From Acholeplasmatales bacterium (lineage in GTDB: Bacteria; Bacillota_I; Bacilli_A; Izemoplasmatales; Izemoplasmataceae), in assembly GCA_007694145.1 (NCBI GenBank), contig RECF01000045.1, positions 1 to 36,741 on the forward strand: DNA of 36,741 nt, written 5' to 3'. Positions within the stretch are counted from its first letter, which is position 1, and each line of letters opens with the position of its first letter. The position numbers and the translations under genes are program-made. Shown here one piece after another: positions 24,554-32,648 of the stretch. Below the pieces are notes generated by a model, which did no database searches, had not been told where the DNA came from, and saw only the letters and a list, made by a program, of their open reading frames with translations.

Positions 24554-25345
24554 TTAATGTGATTCATCCAGTGTATAAAGTGCCCAGACGGGTATCAGAC
24601 CCGCTTCATCTGGAAAAGGCGGTTGACTGAAATCAAACGGTATGTCTCCTTCAGGATCCGCAAAGAATCCAACAAACGTCCAACCCTCGATTAAAGGTGC
24701 AGCTTCAGGGGCTTCAATTACGGTGTCGATGGTGTAAGGTATATCGGCTAACATGAACGGTTCAAACGGATCGAGCGGGACATTGGTGCTGAAGCTAAGA
24801 TGATATTCACGGACACTATAGACCGCGGTCAGCGTCACATCCTCATCAGGCATACGGCTGCGGTTGAACGTTTGGTCGTTACGCGTCCAGTGGCTGAAGT
24901 CACGCCCAAGCTTTGCAGGGGGGTCTGGATAGGTGATGACATCCTCATAGCCGTAAGCACCACTATAGATGACCGCATCGCCCACGAAAAACAAGAGGTT
25001 GTACGTCATAGCAGACCAACCAGCATAGACGGTCACACTGTCATAAAGACCTTCCGCCCCGGAAAACAACGCACTGCCCTGTGCATCGACATACCAGCCG
25101 GTAAAGGTATAGCCCCTGCGGGTCGGTACTTGGCTCAAGATGAACCCCGAGCCTTCAGAAACCATATACTGATCAATCGCTGAACCACCCTGACTGTCAA
25201 ACGTCACCGTATGCCACGTCACATCATCAGCCGGTACGCGCCCACCGCGACCGTCCCGGATGTCATCTGAACCACCAAAAAGACCACAGGCCGACAACGA
25301 AACCGTAAAGAAGAAAAGCATGAAGCCAGCAAACCATCGTTTCAT
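24554..25345 (-). CDS. Lipoprotein with InlB-type (Listeria-Bacteroides) repeats
   Basis: 263 residues. Lipobox LSAC with lipidated C20 follows a hydrophobic leader (1-19). Then come two or three InlB_B repeats: VTFDSQGGSAIDQ ... RRGYTFTGWYVD ... DSVTVYAGWS, and a second, weaker copy YNLLFFVGDA ... DFSHWTRN ... DVTLTAVYS. The C-terminal 80 residues form another weaker repeat ending in PVWALYTLDESH. These beta-grasp modules are common in cell-surface proteins of Firmicutes and Mollicutes; the ligand is unknown. AAGGAG lies 11 bases before the ATG. It is followed in the same direction by the unrecognised repeat protein. Confidence 0.85.
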   Translation of the reverse strand: MKRWFAGFMLFFFTVSLSACGLFGGSDDIRDGRGGRVPADDVTWHTVTFDSQGGSAIDQYMVSEGSGFILSQVPTRRGYTFTGWYVDAQGSALFSGAEGLYDSVTVYAGWSAMTYNLLFFVGDAVIYSGAYGYEDVITYPDPPAKLGRDFSHWTRNDQTFNRSRMPDEDVTLTAVYSVREYHLSFSTNVPLDPFEPFMLADIPYTIDTVIEAPEAAPLIEGWTFVGFFADPEGDIPFDFSQPPFPDEAGLIPVWALYTLDESH

Positions 25346-25370
25346 AACCCATCACACTCCTTATGATTCA

Positions 25371-25399
25371 AAGATAACGGAACAGGCGGTATTGGGCAA
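25371..25399 (-). promoter_or_regulatory. Possible promoter of the lipoprotein operon
   Basis: Minus strand TTGCCC (25394-25399), 17-base spacer and TATCTT (25371-25376), about 26 bases before the ATG. Both hexamers are imperfect. Confidence 0.4.
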
Positions 25400-25425
25400 G
25401 CGATAAGCGTCAAAAAAAACGACAT

Positions 25426-25452
25426 AAAAAGGGCCCACCCTCAGGTAGACCC
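25426..25452 (-). terminator. Rho-independent terminator of ytxK-ackA
   Basis: Nine-base stem (GGGTCTACC / GGTGGGCCC with G-T pairs) and loop TGAG, followed by TTTTT on the minus strand; 17 bases after the ackA stop. Confidence 0.85.
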
Positions 25453-25469
25453 ATTCTCTCATGCGTGTG

Positions 25470-26657
25470 TTACACCGCCATCAGACGCACGGTATCACGG
25501 GCAATCATCACTTCTTCATTGGTCGGTATCAACAAAAGCGCCACCTTTGAATCGGGGGTAGAAAGAATCGTCTCGACCCCACGGGCTTCGTTTTTGTCGG
25601 GATCGAGTAACGCGCCAAGCGCTTGCAGGCGGTCGACAATCATTTCCCGTGTATTCGGGGCATTTTCCCCCACCCCGGCTGTGAAGACAATCGCATCGAC
25701 GCCCCCCATCATCAAATGGTACGCCCCGATATAGTCGGCAATCATCTTGGCTTGTTTCTGAATGGCGAGCAAGCTACGCTTGTCACCGCGGTACGCGGCG
25801 TCCCACAAGTCGCGCGAATCGCTTGAGACCCGGCTGATACCCAAATACCCGGAGTTTTTATTCAAATCGTTGATCACTTGCTGGACGGTCTTGTTTTCCT
25901 TCGTCGAGATGAACTCGACAATGGCTGGGTCGATGTCACCACTGCGGGTGCCCATCGAGATGCCCGCAAGCGGTGTAAATCCCATGGAGGTATCGACACT
26001 GATGCCGCCATCGACAGCACAAAGACTCGCGCCGTTGCCGATATGCAGCACAATCGTCTTCAGTCCCTTCAAATCGCGTTCAAGCAGCACCGCCGCCCGT
26101 TGGGAGACATACTTGTGGCTCGTGCCGTGAAAGCCGTACTTGCGGACCCGGTACTTTTCATACCATTCAATCGGGGTCGAATACATGTAGGCTTCTTCTT
26201 TCATCGTTTGGTGGAAGGCAGTATCGAACACGGCAATTTGCGGCGCCTTGGGCAAAGCAGTTTGGAAAGCGCGGATACCGGTCAGATTGGCAGGGTTATG
26301 CAGCGGTGCAAGATCACTGACTTCTTCGATGGCCGCGATGACTTCTGCATCGATGCGCACCGAATCACTGAACTTCTCACCACCGTGTACAACACGGTGA
26401 CCGACCCCGACGATGTCATCGACAGAGGCGACGATTTGCAGCTCAACCAGTTTGCGCAACAACAACTCGACCGCAACCTGATGATCGGGCACTTCAAGTG
26501 TTTCCGTATGTTTCTCACCATTCATCTTGATGGTGAACACACCATTCGGTAAACCGATTCGTTCGACGACACCGCTGGTGACGACGTGCTCCTGTGGCAT
26601 GTTGAGGAGCTGAAACTTGAGGGAGGAACTCCCGGCATTGACAGCCATGATTTTCAT
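25470..26657 (-). CDS. ackA: Acetate kinase
   Basis: 395 residues, normal length. It makes ATP from acetyl phosphate and ADP, releasing acetate, the last step of acetate fermentation. Signature motifs of the ASKHA fold are complete: NAGSSSLKFQLL at the start, DTAFHQTM, GFHGTSHKYV, HIGNGASLCAVDGG, the phosphate region DTSMGFTPLAGISMGTRSGD and FTAGVGENAPNTR near the end. Its ATG overlaps the stop of the ytxK-like methyltransferase (ATGA), the same pairing as ytxK-ackA in Bacillus. No pta gene is in this window, so acetyl phosphate production must be encoded elsewhere. Confidence 0.97.
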   Translation of the reverse strand: MKIMAVNAGSSSLKFQLLNMPQEHVVTSGVVERIGLPNGVFTIKMNGEKHTETLEVPDHQVAVELLLRKLVELQIVASVDDIVGVGHRVVHGGEKFSDSVRIDAEVIAAIEEVSDLAPLHNPANLTGIRAFQTALPKAPQIAVFDTAFHQTMKEEAYMYSTPIEWYEKYRVRKYGFHGTSHKYVSQRAAVLLERDLKGLKTIVLHIGNGASLCAVDGGISVDTSMGFTPLAGISMGTRSGDIDPAIVEFISTKENKTVQQVINDLNKNSGYLGISRVSSDSRDLWDAAYRGDKRSLLAIQKQAKMIADYIGAYHLMMGGVDAIVFTAGVGENAPNTREMIVDRLQALGALLDPDKNEARGVETILSTPDSKVALLLIPTNEEVMIARDTVRLMAV

Positions 26658-27601
26658 TGTATATCAACCTCTTTCTTTTTGAACCAGCGGTCCATGGTTT
26701 GTAGCGAACGGGCAAAGGCCGCCTGATCGGTGAAGGCCGGCAAGTCGACGAGCAGGAAATCGTCGAGTTTTTCTTCGGCATCGATCTTCTTCTTGATGAT
26801 GAGCAGGCTTTTAGGCATGGTCGAAAATAAACTTTCATCGAGTTTGATCAAACCAAACAGATGGGCGTCTTCGGCAAGCATCGCTCTGAAAGTCTGACCT
26901 TTTGCGTGGTCGAAAAAGTCGTTTTCGATGATGAAGATGGCATAGTGCCCCACCTTCAGATGGCGCAGATGATGCAAAATCACATAATAGGGCAAGTACG
27001 GCTTTGAGCCGTCGCGCGGATGCGGTGGAAAATCACTCACCATCAAGTCGACCTCGGGTCCAGCAAACGTCAAAGTATCCTGCAAATAAATTTGATTGCG
27101 CAGGTCTAAGGCGTCAAGGACATTGCGGGCGATACGCGCCATGAGCGGGTCGTCATCGACACCGATGATGGTCTCAAGTGGCGCACCGTGCAAAGCGAGG
27201 GTCGCAAGCAGGTTGCCGGTGCCGACCAACGGGTCAAACACCCGCTTCGGCGGATTTTTCGGATACAGTTTACCGATGAGATAACTTAAAAAAATCCCGA
27301 CGGTGTCAGGCGTCATCTGCGCATTGGTGATCTGCGCTTCCTTGAAACCATGCAACAGGGCAAGTTGGACCGCCTTGCGCACCGTTTCCTTGTCTAAGGC
27401 GACCGCCTCGATGGCCGCCGCAGCCTGTTTGATTGCCTCAAGCAGGGCAACATCGTTCACCGTGGAGACTTCTTGGTCAAGTAAATACTCCAAGGCGACA
27501 CATACACCTTCAAGATACAAGGCGTTTTGGTGGGTCTTGTACCGGGTGGCCACCGTATCGATATACGTATGGACACGGGTCAATGCATCGACATCAGACA
27601 T
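26654..27601 (-). CDS. ytxK: YtxK-like SAM-dependent methyltransferase (class I, N6-adenine family)
   Basis: 315 residues if started at ATG 27601. A longer frame begins at 27649, but the promoter at 27619-27648 lies within it, so the shorter start is favoured. N-terminal helical region (about 1-110), then the methylase fold: SAM motif VFDPLVGTGNLLATLA and a degenerate catalytic motif MVSDFPPHP, where DNA N6-adenine methylases have D/N-PP-Y/F. YtxK itself has no established substrate; the family resembles the HsdM/N-6 DNA methylases. It is translationally coupled to ackA. Base composition is like its neighbours, so it is probably a native gene, not a restriction component. Confidence 0.85.
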   Translation of the reverse strand: MSDVDALTRVHTYIDTVATRYKTHQNALYLEGVCVALEYLLDQEVSTVNDVALLEAIKQAAAAIEAVALDKETVRKAVQLALLHGFKEAQITNAQMTPDTVGIFLSYLIGKLYPKNPPKRVFDPLVGTGNLLATLALHGAPLETIIGVDDDPLMARIARNVLDALDLRNQIYLQDTLTFAGPEVDLMVSDFPPHPRDGSKPYLPYYVILHHLRHLKVGHYAIFIIENDFFDHAKGQTFRAMLAEDAHLFGLIKLDESLFSTMPKSLLIIKKKIDAEEKLDDFLLVDLPAFTDQAAFARSLQTMDRWFKKKEVDIQ

Positions 27602-27618
27602 CGTTATCACCACGCTTG

Positions 27619-27648
27619 ATTTTAACACAAATGCACCACTTTTGTCCA
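27619..27648 (-). promoter_or_regulatory. Promoter of ytxK-ackA
   Basis: Minus strand: -35 TGGACA (27643-27648), 18-base spacer, -10 TAAAAT (27619-27624) with a TG extension. Transcription would begin near 27612, giving a very short leader for the ATG at 27601. Confidence 0.72.
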
Positions 27649-27672
27649 TAGTTATCGCGCCTTTGGACGAAC

Positions 27673-27689
27673 AAGTTGTGTGACAACTT
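27673..27689. repeat. Perfect 17-base palindrome between ytxK and yidD
   Basis: AAGTTGT GTG ACAACTT: seven-base perfect arms with a three-base centre, upstream of both the ytxK and yidD promoters. It may be an operator shared by the two divergent transcripts; the cognate regulator is unknown. Confidence 0.5.
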
Positions 27690-27742
27690 CAGTCGGCACT
27701 GCCCAAGTCTCTGTCGCTAAGGTGCATTCGTTGGTACATGGC

Positions 27743-27771
27743 TTGTCAGAGTGAGACCTTTTTGGTATGCT
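27743..27771 (+). promoter_or_regulatory. Probable promoter of yidD-bcp-metK
   Basis: TTGTCA (27743-27748), 17-base spacer, TATGCT (27766-27771), 22 bases before the yidD ATG. Confidence 0.6.
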
Positions 27772-27793
27772 TGTCCTGTAAGGAGGTGCGCGC

Positions 27794-28036
27794 ATGAAAC
27801 GACTCGCCATCAAAATGATCAACGCCTACCAAGTCGTGACCAAAAACACGCCGAGCACGTGCCGGTATCACCCCAGCTGTAGCGCCTATGCCAAAGACGC
27901 CTACCAAACCCGCAACTTTTTCATAGCCAGTGCGCTCACCGCCTGGCGACTCTTGCGTTGCAACCCCTTCTCTAAAGGCGGCTATGACCCGGTGCCCGCT
28001 CCGAAAAAACAGAAAGGACACTTAAAACATGAATGA
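27794..28036 (+). CDS. yidD: Membrane protein insertion efficiency factor YidD
   Basis: 80 residues. The family signature is present: CRYHPSCSAYAKDA (cysteines 23 and 29), then RLLRCNPFSKGGYDPVP. YidD is a small, membrane-associated basic protein that assists YidC/Oxa1-type insertion of membrane proteins; Gram-positive members are often encoded away from rpmH-rnpA-yidC, as here. GGAGG lies seven bases before the ATG. Its last codons overlap the start of the peroxiredoxin gene by eight bases, so both are read from one mRNA. Confidence 0.93.
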   Translation: MKRLAIKMINAYQVVTKNTPSTCRYHPSCSAYAKDAYQTRNFFIASALTAWRLLRCNPFSKGGYDPVPAPKKQKGHLKHE

Positions 28037-28469
28037 TTATCTAACCATTCCTTTACCGGCAAGCGACGGTCAAACCTATGCCCTCAAAGACTTTGCCGGC
28101 AAAAAACTGATTGTATACTTTTATCCGAAAGACAACACAAGCGGTTGTACCATCCAAGCGAAGGACTTCACCCATTACAAAGACGCCTTTGCGGCTAAGG
28201 GCTACACAATCATCGGCATCAGCCGCGATTCGCTCAAGTCCCATCAAAGCTTCATCGAAAAACAAGATCTCGGCATTCTTCTTCTCAGCGATGAGGAAGA
28301 GAAACTCATTCAGGCGTTTGACGTCCTGAAGGAAAAAAGCATGTACGGCAAAACGTATATAGGTGTCGACCGCAGTACCTTCGTCTTAAACGAGCACGGC
28401 ACCATCGTGCAAAGTTTGCGCGGTGTCAAAGCCAAAGGTCACGCCGAACTGTTGCTTGAGACACTCTGA
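28029..28469 (+). CDS. bcp: Peroxiredoxin, Bcp/PrxQ family
   Basis: 146 residues. It reduces hydroperoxides through a cysteine thiol. Thioredoxin-like fold with the peroxidatic site [17 protein letters not shown]40 is the peroxidatic cysteine. Position 45, where many Bcp proteins have the resolving cysteine (GCTxxAC), is K45, and C40 is the only cysteine in the protein, so this is a 1-Cys member that must be resolved by an outside thiol. Otherwise the length and motifs ([12 protein letters not shown], the Arg of GVKAKGH being replaced) resemble the family. It overlaps yidD and precedes metK by 23 bases. Confidence 0.92.
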   Translation: MNDYLTIPLPASDGQTYALKDFAGKKLIVYFYPKDNTSGCTIQAKDFTHYKDAFAAKGYTIIGISRDSLKSHQSFIEKQDLGILLLSDEEEKLIQAFDVLKEKSMYGKTYIGVDRSTFVLNEHGTIVQSLRGVKAKGHAELLLETL

Positions 28470-28492
28470 TTCCGATCAAAAGGAGGCACCGC

Positions 28493-29677
28493 ATGCCAAC
28501 CAAACGCTTATTCACATCCGAATCCGTCACCGAAGGGCATCCCGATAAAATCTGCGACCAGATTTCCGATGCCATTCTCGATGCCATTCTCACCGAAGAC
28601 CCCTATGCCCGTGTCGCCGTCGAAACGGCCGTCACCACCGGCTTAGTCATCGTCATGGGTGAGATTACCACCACCACCTATGTCGATATCCAGGCCATCG
28701 TCCGTAAAACCGTCAAGGAAATAGGCTATGACCGCGGTAAATACGGTTTTGACGCTGAAACGATGGGGGTGCTCGTCGCCATCGACCCACAAAGCCCAGA
28801 CATCGCCCAAGGGGTCGATGAACGCCCTGCACAGGCCAAAGAAATCGGTGCGGGTGACCAGGGGCTCATGTTTGGCTACGCCACCGATGAGACCGATGAG
28901 TATATGCCGCTTTCAGCTTTGCTCGCCCACCGTCTTGCCAAACGGTTGAGTGTCGTTCGCAAAGAAAAAATCGTGCCGTATCTTTTGCCGGATGGGAAAA
29001 CCCAAGTCACGCTTGAGTTTGATGAAGCCGGCAAACCCGTCCGGATCGATACGTTGGTTGTCTCCACCCAACATGCCCGCAAAACCAATCAAGATAAGTT
29101 GCGTACCGATGTGTTCGAGCAGGTCATCAAAGCCGTCATTCCCAGTCACTTGCTCGATGACAAGACCAAAGTCCACATCAACCCGACCGGTAAGTTTGAA
29201 ATCGGCGGCCCCCAAGGGGATGCCGGTTTGACTGGCCGCAAGATCATCGTCGATACCTATGGTGGTGTCGCCCGTCATGGTGGCGGTTGTTTCAGTGGTA
29301 AAGATGCGACCAAAGTCGACCGCAGTGGCGCATACGCCGCAAGACACATCGCCCTCAACATCGTCGCCGCGGGACTTGCCGCGCGGTGTGAGGTCCAACT
29401 TTCCTATGCCATCGGTCTCGCCGAACCTGTGGCCATTCACATCGAAAGTTTCAACACAGCCACCGTCCCTGAATTTCTACTTGAAGAAGCCGTTGCGCAG
29501 GTTTTTAGTTTAAAGCCGGGTGAAATCATCGAACGTTTCGGCATGCGTCGCCCCATCTATAGGCAAACAGCGGCTTACGGCCACTTCGGAAGGACCGACC
29601 TCAACTTGCCTTGGGAACAACCTGACCACACGGAAGCACTCAAGACAGCGGTTGCGGCTTTGATGGCTAATCGCTGA
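28493..29677 (+). CDS. metK: S-adenosylmethionine synthetase
   Basis: 394 residues, normal length. It joins methionine and ATP into SAM. Seen: [19 protein letters not shown] with the catalytic histidine, the loop [32 protein letters not shown] and [17 protein letters not shown], where the common GGGAFSGKDPTKVDRSA is changed at three positions. AAAGGAGG lies eight bases before the ATG. Many Firmicutes place metK after an S-box riboswitch; here it is third in the yidD-bcp operon with only 23 bases upstream, so no riboswitch is possible there. SAM made here supplies the methyltransferases and radical SAM protein in this region. Confidence 0.97.
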   Translation: MPTKRLFTSESVTEGHPDKICDQISDAILDAILTEDPYARVAVETAVTTGLVIVMGEITTTTYVDIQAIVRKTVKEIGYDRGKYGFDAETMGVLVAIDPQSPDIAQGVDERPAQAKEIGAGDQGLMFGYATDETDEYMPLSALLAHRLAKRLSVVRKEKIVPYLLPDGKTQVTLEFDEAGKPVRIDTLVVSTQHARKTNQDKLRTDVFEQVIKAVIPSHLLDDKTKVHINPTGKFEIGGPQGDAGLTGRKIIVDTYGGVARHGGGCFSGKDATKVDRSGAYAARHIALNIVAAGLAARCEVQLSYAIGLAEPVAIHIESFNTATVPEFLLEEAVAQVFSLKPGEIIERFGMRRPIYRQTAAYGHFGRTDLNLPWEQPDHTEALKTAVAALMANR

Positions 29678-29694
29678 GCACAGCTTTTTAGTAC

Positions 29695-29734
29695 AAGACC
29701 GCCTTGATGGTTAAAACATCAAAGCGGTCTTTTC
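29695..29734 (+). terminator. Rho-independent terminator of yidD-bcp-metK
   Basis: Stem of about 14 pairs (AAGACCGCCTTGATG / CATCAAAGCGGTCTT) with a seven-base loop, followed by TTTTC; 17 bases after the metK stop. Confidence 0.92.
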
Positions 29735-30513
29735 AGTATGACGGACCAATCGACTGTTTGTGAAGCGTGTCTATACGGGCGAAGATGACTACGAACTCCA
29801 AAGCAACTTGCAACCTGGATTCCCGCCACCACCTAACGATAACTCGCCTTTACACCCATAAAACCCCTTAATAATTTCCTTGAGTCAAAATTCTTGGCAA
29901 CTTGACACTTGATAACTTCAATTTACAACTGTCTGTTCTTATGAAGGGCATGTACGTGGTTATGAAATAGCTTTGCTAAGATTCCGTCGATACCTTGAAT
30001 TTCTTAATGACTTTTAAGGCGTGTCCATGCATTTTCAAAGTCAATGATAAAGACCTTTGATCATGTACTGGGGACTTCTAATCTAATAACTGTCAGCTAA
30101 TGATTTCTCATGTCATTAATACGAAAATCGATTATTATGGCGCTATTTTTATCCAAAAATATCGAAACGCCTATAAATTAACAAGCTCTTTGCGACATCA
30201 AACTTTCGATTATCCAAAAGTGATACACAATGCAGTGAAACATGGTTCACTATATTGAGAGGTTTTTTTGTTTTTAGCTAGCGTAAATGGATTGAATATG
30301 ATAAACGATTACCGTGACTCAAGCACATTTGAATCTGCTGTGATTCCTAGAAGAAGACCTGGAATAGTGACTGTGATCCTTAGTTTATTTTTACACTAAA
30401 TTGATGTAAGAATAGCGGTGCTAATTAGGTTTGGCTTCTTTTAGTACGCTTAATTTCATTAAATCTTAAAATTGAAGTATATTGCTTGTTTCAGCATATA
30501 TAAGTTCATTTAA
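29735..30513. other. AT-rich non-coding island, left flank of hipBA
   Basis: No intact gene is visible. The stretch is mostly AT-rich. A short plus-strand reading frame near 29760-29862 ends in a proline-rich tail (GFPPPPNDNSPLHP) but has no ribosome binding site. The segment 29922-30095 is a decayed relative of 32301-32471 (entered as a repeat). The rest shows nothing that I can assign. Confidence 0.5.
29922..30095 (-). repeat. Degenerate repeat, copy 1 (left of hipBA)
   Basis: Same orientation and order of matches as copy 2 at 32301-32471: TTTACAACTGTCTG against TTTATAACTGTCTG at the start, ATGAAATAGCTTTG against ATGAAGTGGCTTCG, and TTTTCAAAG near the middle. Translated on the minus strand, both give related but broken frames (here ...SKVFIIDFENAWTRLKSH with in-frame stops). 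It may be the remnant of a transposase or other gene. Confidence 0.55.
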
Positions 30514-30551
30514 TGCAATATATTGCACTTTGTATTTTATTGTTGTATACT
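30514..30551 (+). promoter_or_regulatory. hipBA promoter and probable HipB operator
   Basis: A perfect 14-base palindrome TGCAATATATTGCA (30514-30527) overlaps the -35 TTGCAC (30523-30528); TATACT (30546-30551) follows after 17 bases. A dimeric HipB bound at the palindrome would cover the -35, the usual autoregulation of hipBA operons. Confidence 0.75.
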
Positions 30552-30569
30552 ATATACGGGTGATGAATA

Positions 30570-30908
30570 ATGAAAATACAAGGATTTGAAACCAACGATG
30601 TAATGATTAAAGAAATCGGAAAAAGATTAAAAGCCAGGAGAATTGCTTTAGACATTACTCAAAAGGATTTAGCGGTAGAGTCGGGCGTATCACAAAGAAC
30701 AATTAGCGGATTCGAAAATGGCGAAAACATAACTTTAGATAACTTGTTGTCTATTTTAAGAGTTTTAAGACTTCTACAAGAAATTAATCTGTTATTCCCG
30801 GAACGGAAAGTTAATCCTTTTGATGTGTTAAATTTAGGACACAGCAAGAAAAGGGCTTCTTCTAAGCATACAAGAATAGATTCTTCTTGGGAATGGGAGA
30901 AAGAGTGA
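30570..30908 (+). CDS. hipB: HipB-like antitoxin (XRE helix-turn-helix)
   Basis: 112 residues. Residues about 12-68 form an XRE/Cro helix-turn-helix (IGKRLKARRIALDITQKDLA, ESGVSQRTISGFENG). The C-terminal 35 residues are polar and basic with a tryptophan pair (SSWEWEKE), probably the part that contacts HipA. HipB dimers bind DNA and hold HipA inactive. GGGTG precedes the ATG by seven bases. The stop overlaps the hipA ATG (TGATG). The gene is AT-rich, unlike the housekeeping genes on both sides, suggesting horizontal acquisition. Confidence 0.85.
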   Translation: MKIQGFETNDVMIKEIGKRLKARRIALDITQKDLAVESGVSQRTISGFENGENITLDNLLSILRVLRLLQEINLLFPERKVNPFDVLNLGHSKKRASSKHTRIDSSWEWEKE

Positions 30909-32191
30909 TGATTGTTGCAGAAGTGAGGTTGTGGGGAAAAACAGTAGCGGCTGTTTCAATCGACGAGGATTCGCCCTATGTCTATTTTAAATATGATGAT
31001 GCGTTTGTTAAAAGCGGTATAAATTTATCACCGATAATGATGCCTTTGTCAAGAGAAATTTATCAGTTTAAAACACTCGATTTAGCTGCTTTTAAAGGAC
31101 TACCTGGATTGCTTTCTGATTCACTACCCGATAGCTATGGTGATAAGATTATCAATGCTTGGTTAAGTTCACAAGGCAGAAGTATTGATTCCTTTAATAT
31201 TGTGGAGAGACTTTGCTACGTTGGTAAAAGAGGGATGGGGGCTTTAGAATATCATCCCACAAGACATAAGGAGTTTAATGAGGTAGACGATCTTGAGTTA
31301 GAAAATTTAGTCAAACTGAGCAATGAAATAATAAATGCAAAAGAAAATGTTGTCGTTAAACGAGAAGATGAACTAGAAGAAATTATTAAAGTAGGTACCT
31401 CAGCTGGCGGTGCTAGAGCAAAAGCTATTATAGCTTACAATGAAAAAACCAGCGTAATTAAGTCAGGACAAATTGATGCTGGGAAGGGTTTCACCTATTG
31501 GCTACTAAAGCTTGACGGAGTTGATCAAAAAGAAGAATCATCATTTACTAGACGAGAATATGCTTATTATTTAATGGCGATAGATGCAAAAATTATCATG
31601 ACTGAATCAAGATTAATTAAAAAAGATGACCATTATCATTTTATGACAAAAAGATTTGATAGATTTGTTAATTCGAGTGGTGAAATGGAAAAAATTCATA
31701 TGCAAACATTGGGTGCATTGGCTCATGTTGACTATAATGAGCCAGGCGTTATGAGTTATGAGCGGGCCACTGATATCATGTACATGATGGGTATAAAACT
31801 TAGCGAAAACAAACAATTTTTCAGAAGAATGGTTTTTAATGTAATGGCTAGAAATCAAGATGATCATGTAAAAAACATATCTTTTCTTATGAATAAAAAG
31901 GGTGAATGGACGTTATCACCGGCATATGACATAACCTATTCTTTTAACCCTAAGGGAAAGTGGACTTCAAGGCATCAAATGACAATAAATTCAAAAGATC
32001 ATGATTTTACTTTTAAAGATATGTTAAAATGCGCCGAAAAAATGAAAATTAAACCAGAAGACGCAAATGCAATTATACATGATGTAAGAAAATCTTTATT
32101 ACAATGGGATAAGTTTGCAGAGCAAGCGTCCTTAAATAAAAAAGAGATAGCGTTCATAAAGAATCAGTTTATTTTATTTAATATGCAATAA
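30908..32191 (+). CDS. hipA: HipA-like serine/threonine kinase toxin
   Basis: 427 residues from ATG 30908 coupled to the hipB stop. An N-terminal subdomain (1-105; VRLWGKTVAAV ... LPDSYGDKIINAWL) precedes the kinase-like fold. The glycine-rich loop TSAGGARAKA (164-173) has S165 at the place of the autophosphorylated serine of E. coli HipA; TKRFDR follows; the catalytic loop is NQDDHVKN with D318, and the metal-binding Asp is D341 in SPAYDI. All key residues are present, so the kinase should be active. E. coli HipA phosphorylates GltX and halts translation, producing persistence; the target here is unknown. It is a two-gene HipBA, not the split HipBST form. AT-rich composition matches hipB. 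Confidence 0.92.
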   Translation: MIVAEVRLWGKTVAAVSIDEDSPYVYFKYDDAFVKSGINLSPIMMPLSREIYQFKTLDLAAFKGLPGLLSDSLPDSYGDKIINAWLSSQGRSIDSFNIVERLCYVGKRGMGALEYHPTRHKEFNEVDDLELENLVKLSNEIINAKENVVVKREDELEEIIKVGTSAGGARAKAIIAYNEKTSVIKSGQIDAGKGFTYWLLKLDGVDQKEESSFTRREYAYYLMAIDAKIIMTESRLIKKDDHYHFMTKRFDRFVNSSGEMEKIHMQTLGALAHVDYNEPGVMSYERATDIMYMMGIKLSENKQFFRRMVFNVMARNQDDHVKNISFLMNKKGEWTLSPAYDITYSFNPKGKWTSRHQMTINSKDHDFTFKDMLKCAEKMKIKPEDANAIIHDVRKSLLQWDKFAEQASLNKKEIAFIKNQFILFNMQ

Positions 32192-32540
32192 AATACGTTT
32201 TAAATAATTATTACGTGTTTAATGCGCAATATAATACTTATTATAAAGATATTGATAATGTTTTCGAAAGTTCCTAGACATAGAACTCATAACGCATCGT
32301 TTATAACTGTCTGACCTAATTAAGGCGTGCACGCGACTATGAAGTGGCTTCGTTCAGATGACAACGATAAATCGCATATTTGACTGATTTTTAATCGTTT
32401 TTCAAGAAATACCCATACGTTTTCAAAGATAGCGATGAGGGCCCTTGACCCTTTAATATGGACTGTCATTGTAAGAACCGTATGGTATATACCCTTTATA
32501 TCTTGGATTCCCGGCAATCTAGATGATAACTGTTTCTCAC
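32192..32540. other. AT-rich non-coding island, right flank of hipBA
   Basis: No intact gene. The first 110 bases are very AT-rich and contain CGCAATATAATAC, a half-match to the hipB operator. From 32301 the degenerate repeat (copy 2) begins. Confidence 0.5.
32301..32471 (-). repeat. Degenerate repeat, copy 2 (right of hipBA)
   Basis: Partner of 29922-30095 in the same orientation. On the minus strand it is open for about 50 codons (SRALIAIFENVWVFLEKRL), corresponding to SKVFIIDFENAWTRLKSH in copy 1. No ribosome binding site is seen, so it is probably a fragment. Confidence 0.55.
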
Positions 32541-32593
32541 AAAAACAGGCATCGGTGAACGGATACTATCTAGATCCGTTCATCGATGCCTGT
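32541..32593 (-). terminator. Rho-independent terminator of gdpD-popT
   Basis: A 19-base stem with one G-T pair (arms about 32546-32564 and 32574-32592) and a nine-base loop, followed by TTTTT on the minus strand; 56 bases after the stop at 32649. It also marks the right edge of the AT-rich island. Confidence 0.88.
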
Positions 32594-32648
32594 TGGTTTA
32601 TCTCATGGATACTGTGCGCATAGACGCAAACTCGTGCATAAAGACGTA

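Noticed and set aside
26878-27060. YtxK-like protein as the methylase of a restriction-modification system
   Set aside because: No nuclease or specificity gene is adjacent; it is fused operon-wise to ackA, as in Bacillus, and its catalytic motif is degenerate.
28470-28492. A SAM (S-box) riboswitch upstream of metK
   Set aside because: Only 23 bases separate bcp and metK, and the region upstream of yidD shows no S-box pattern.
30908-32191. HipBST-type split toxin
   Set aside because: The N-terminal subdomain and kinase are in one 427-residue protein, so this is the classical HipBA form.
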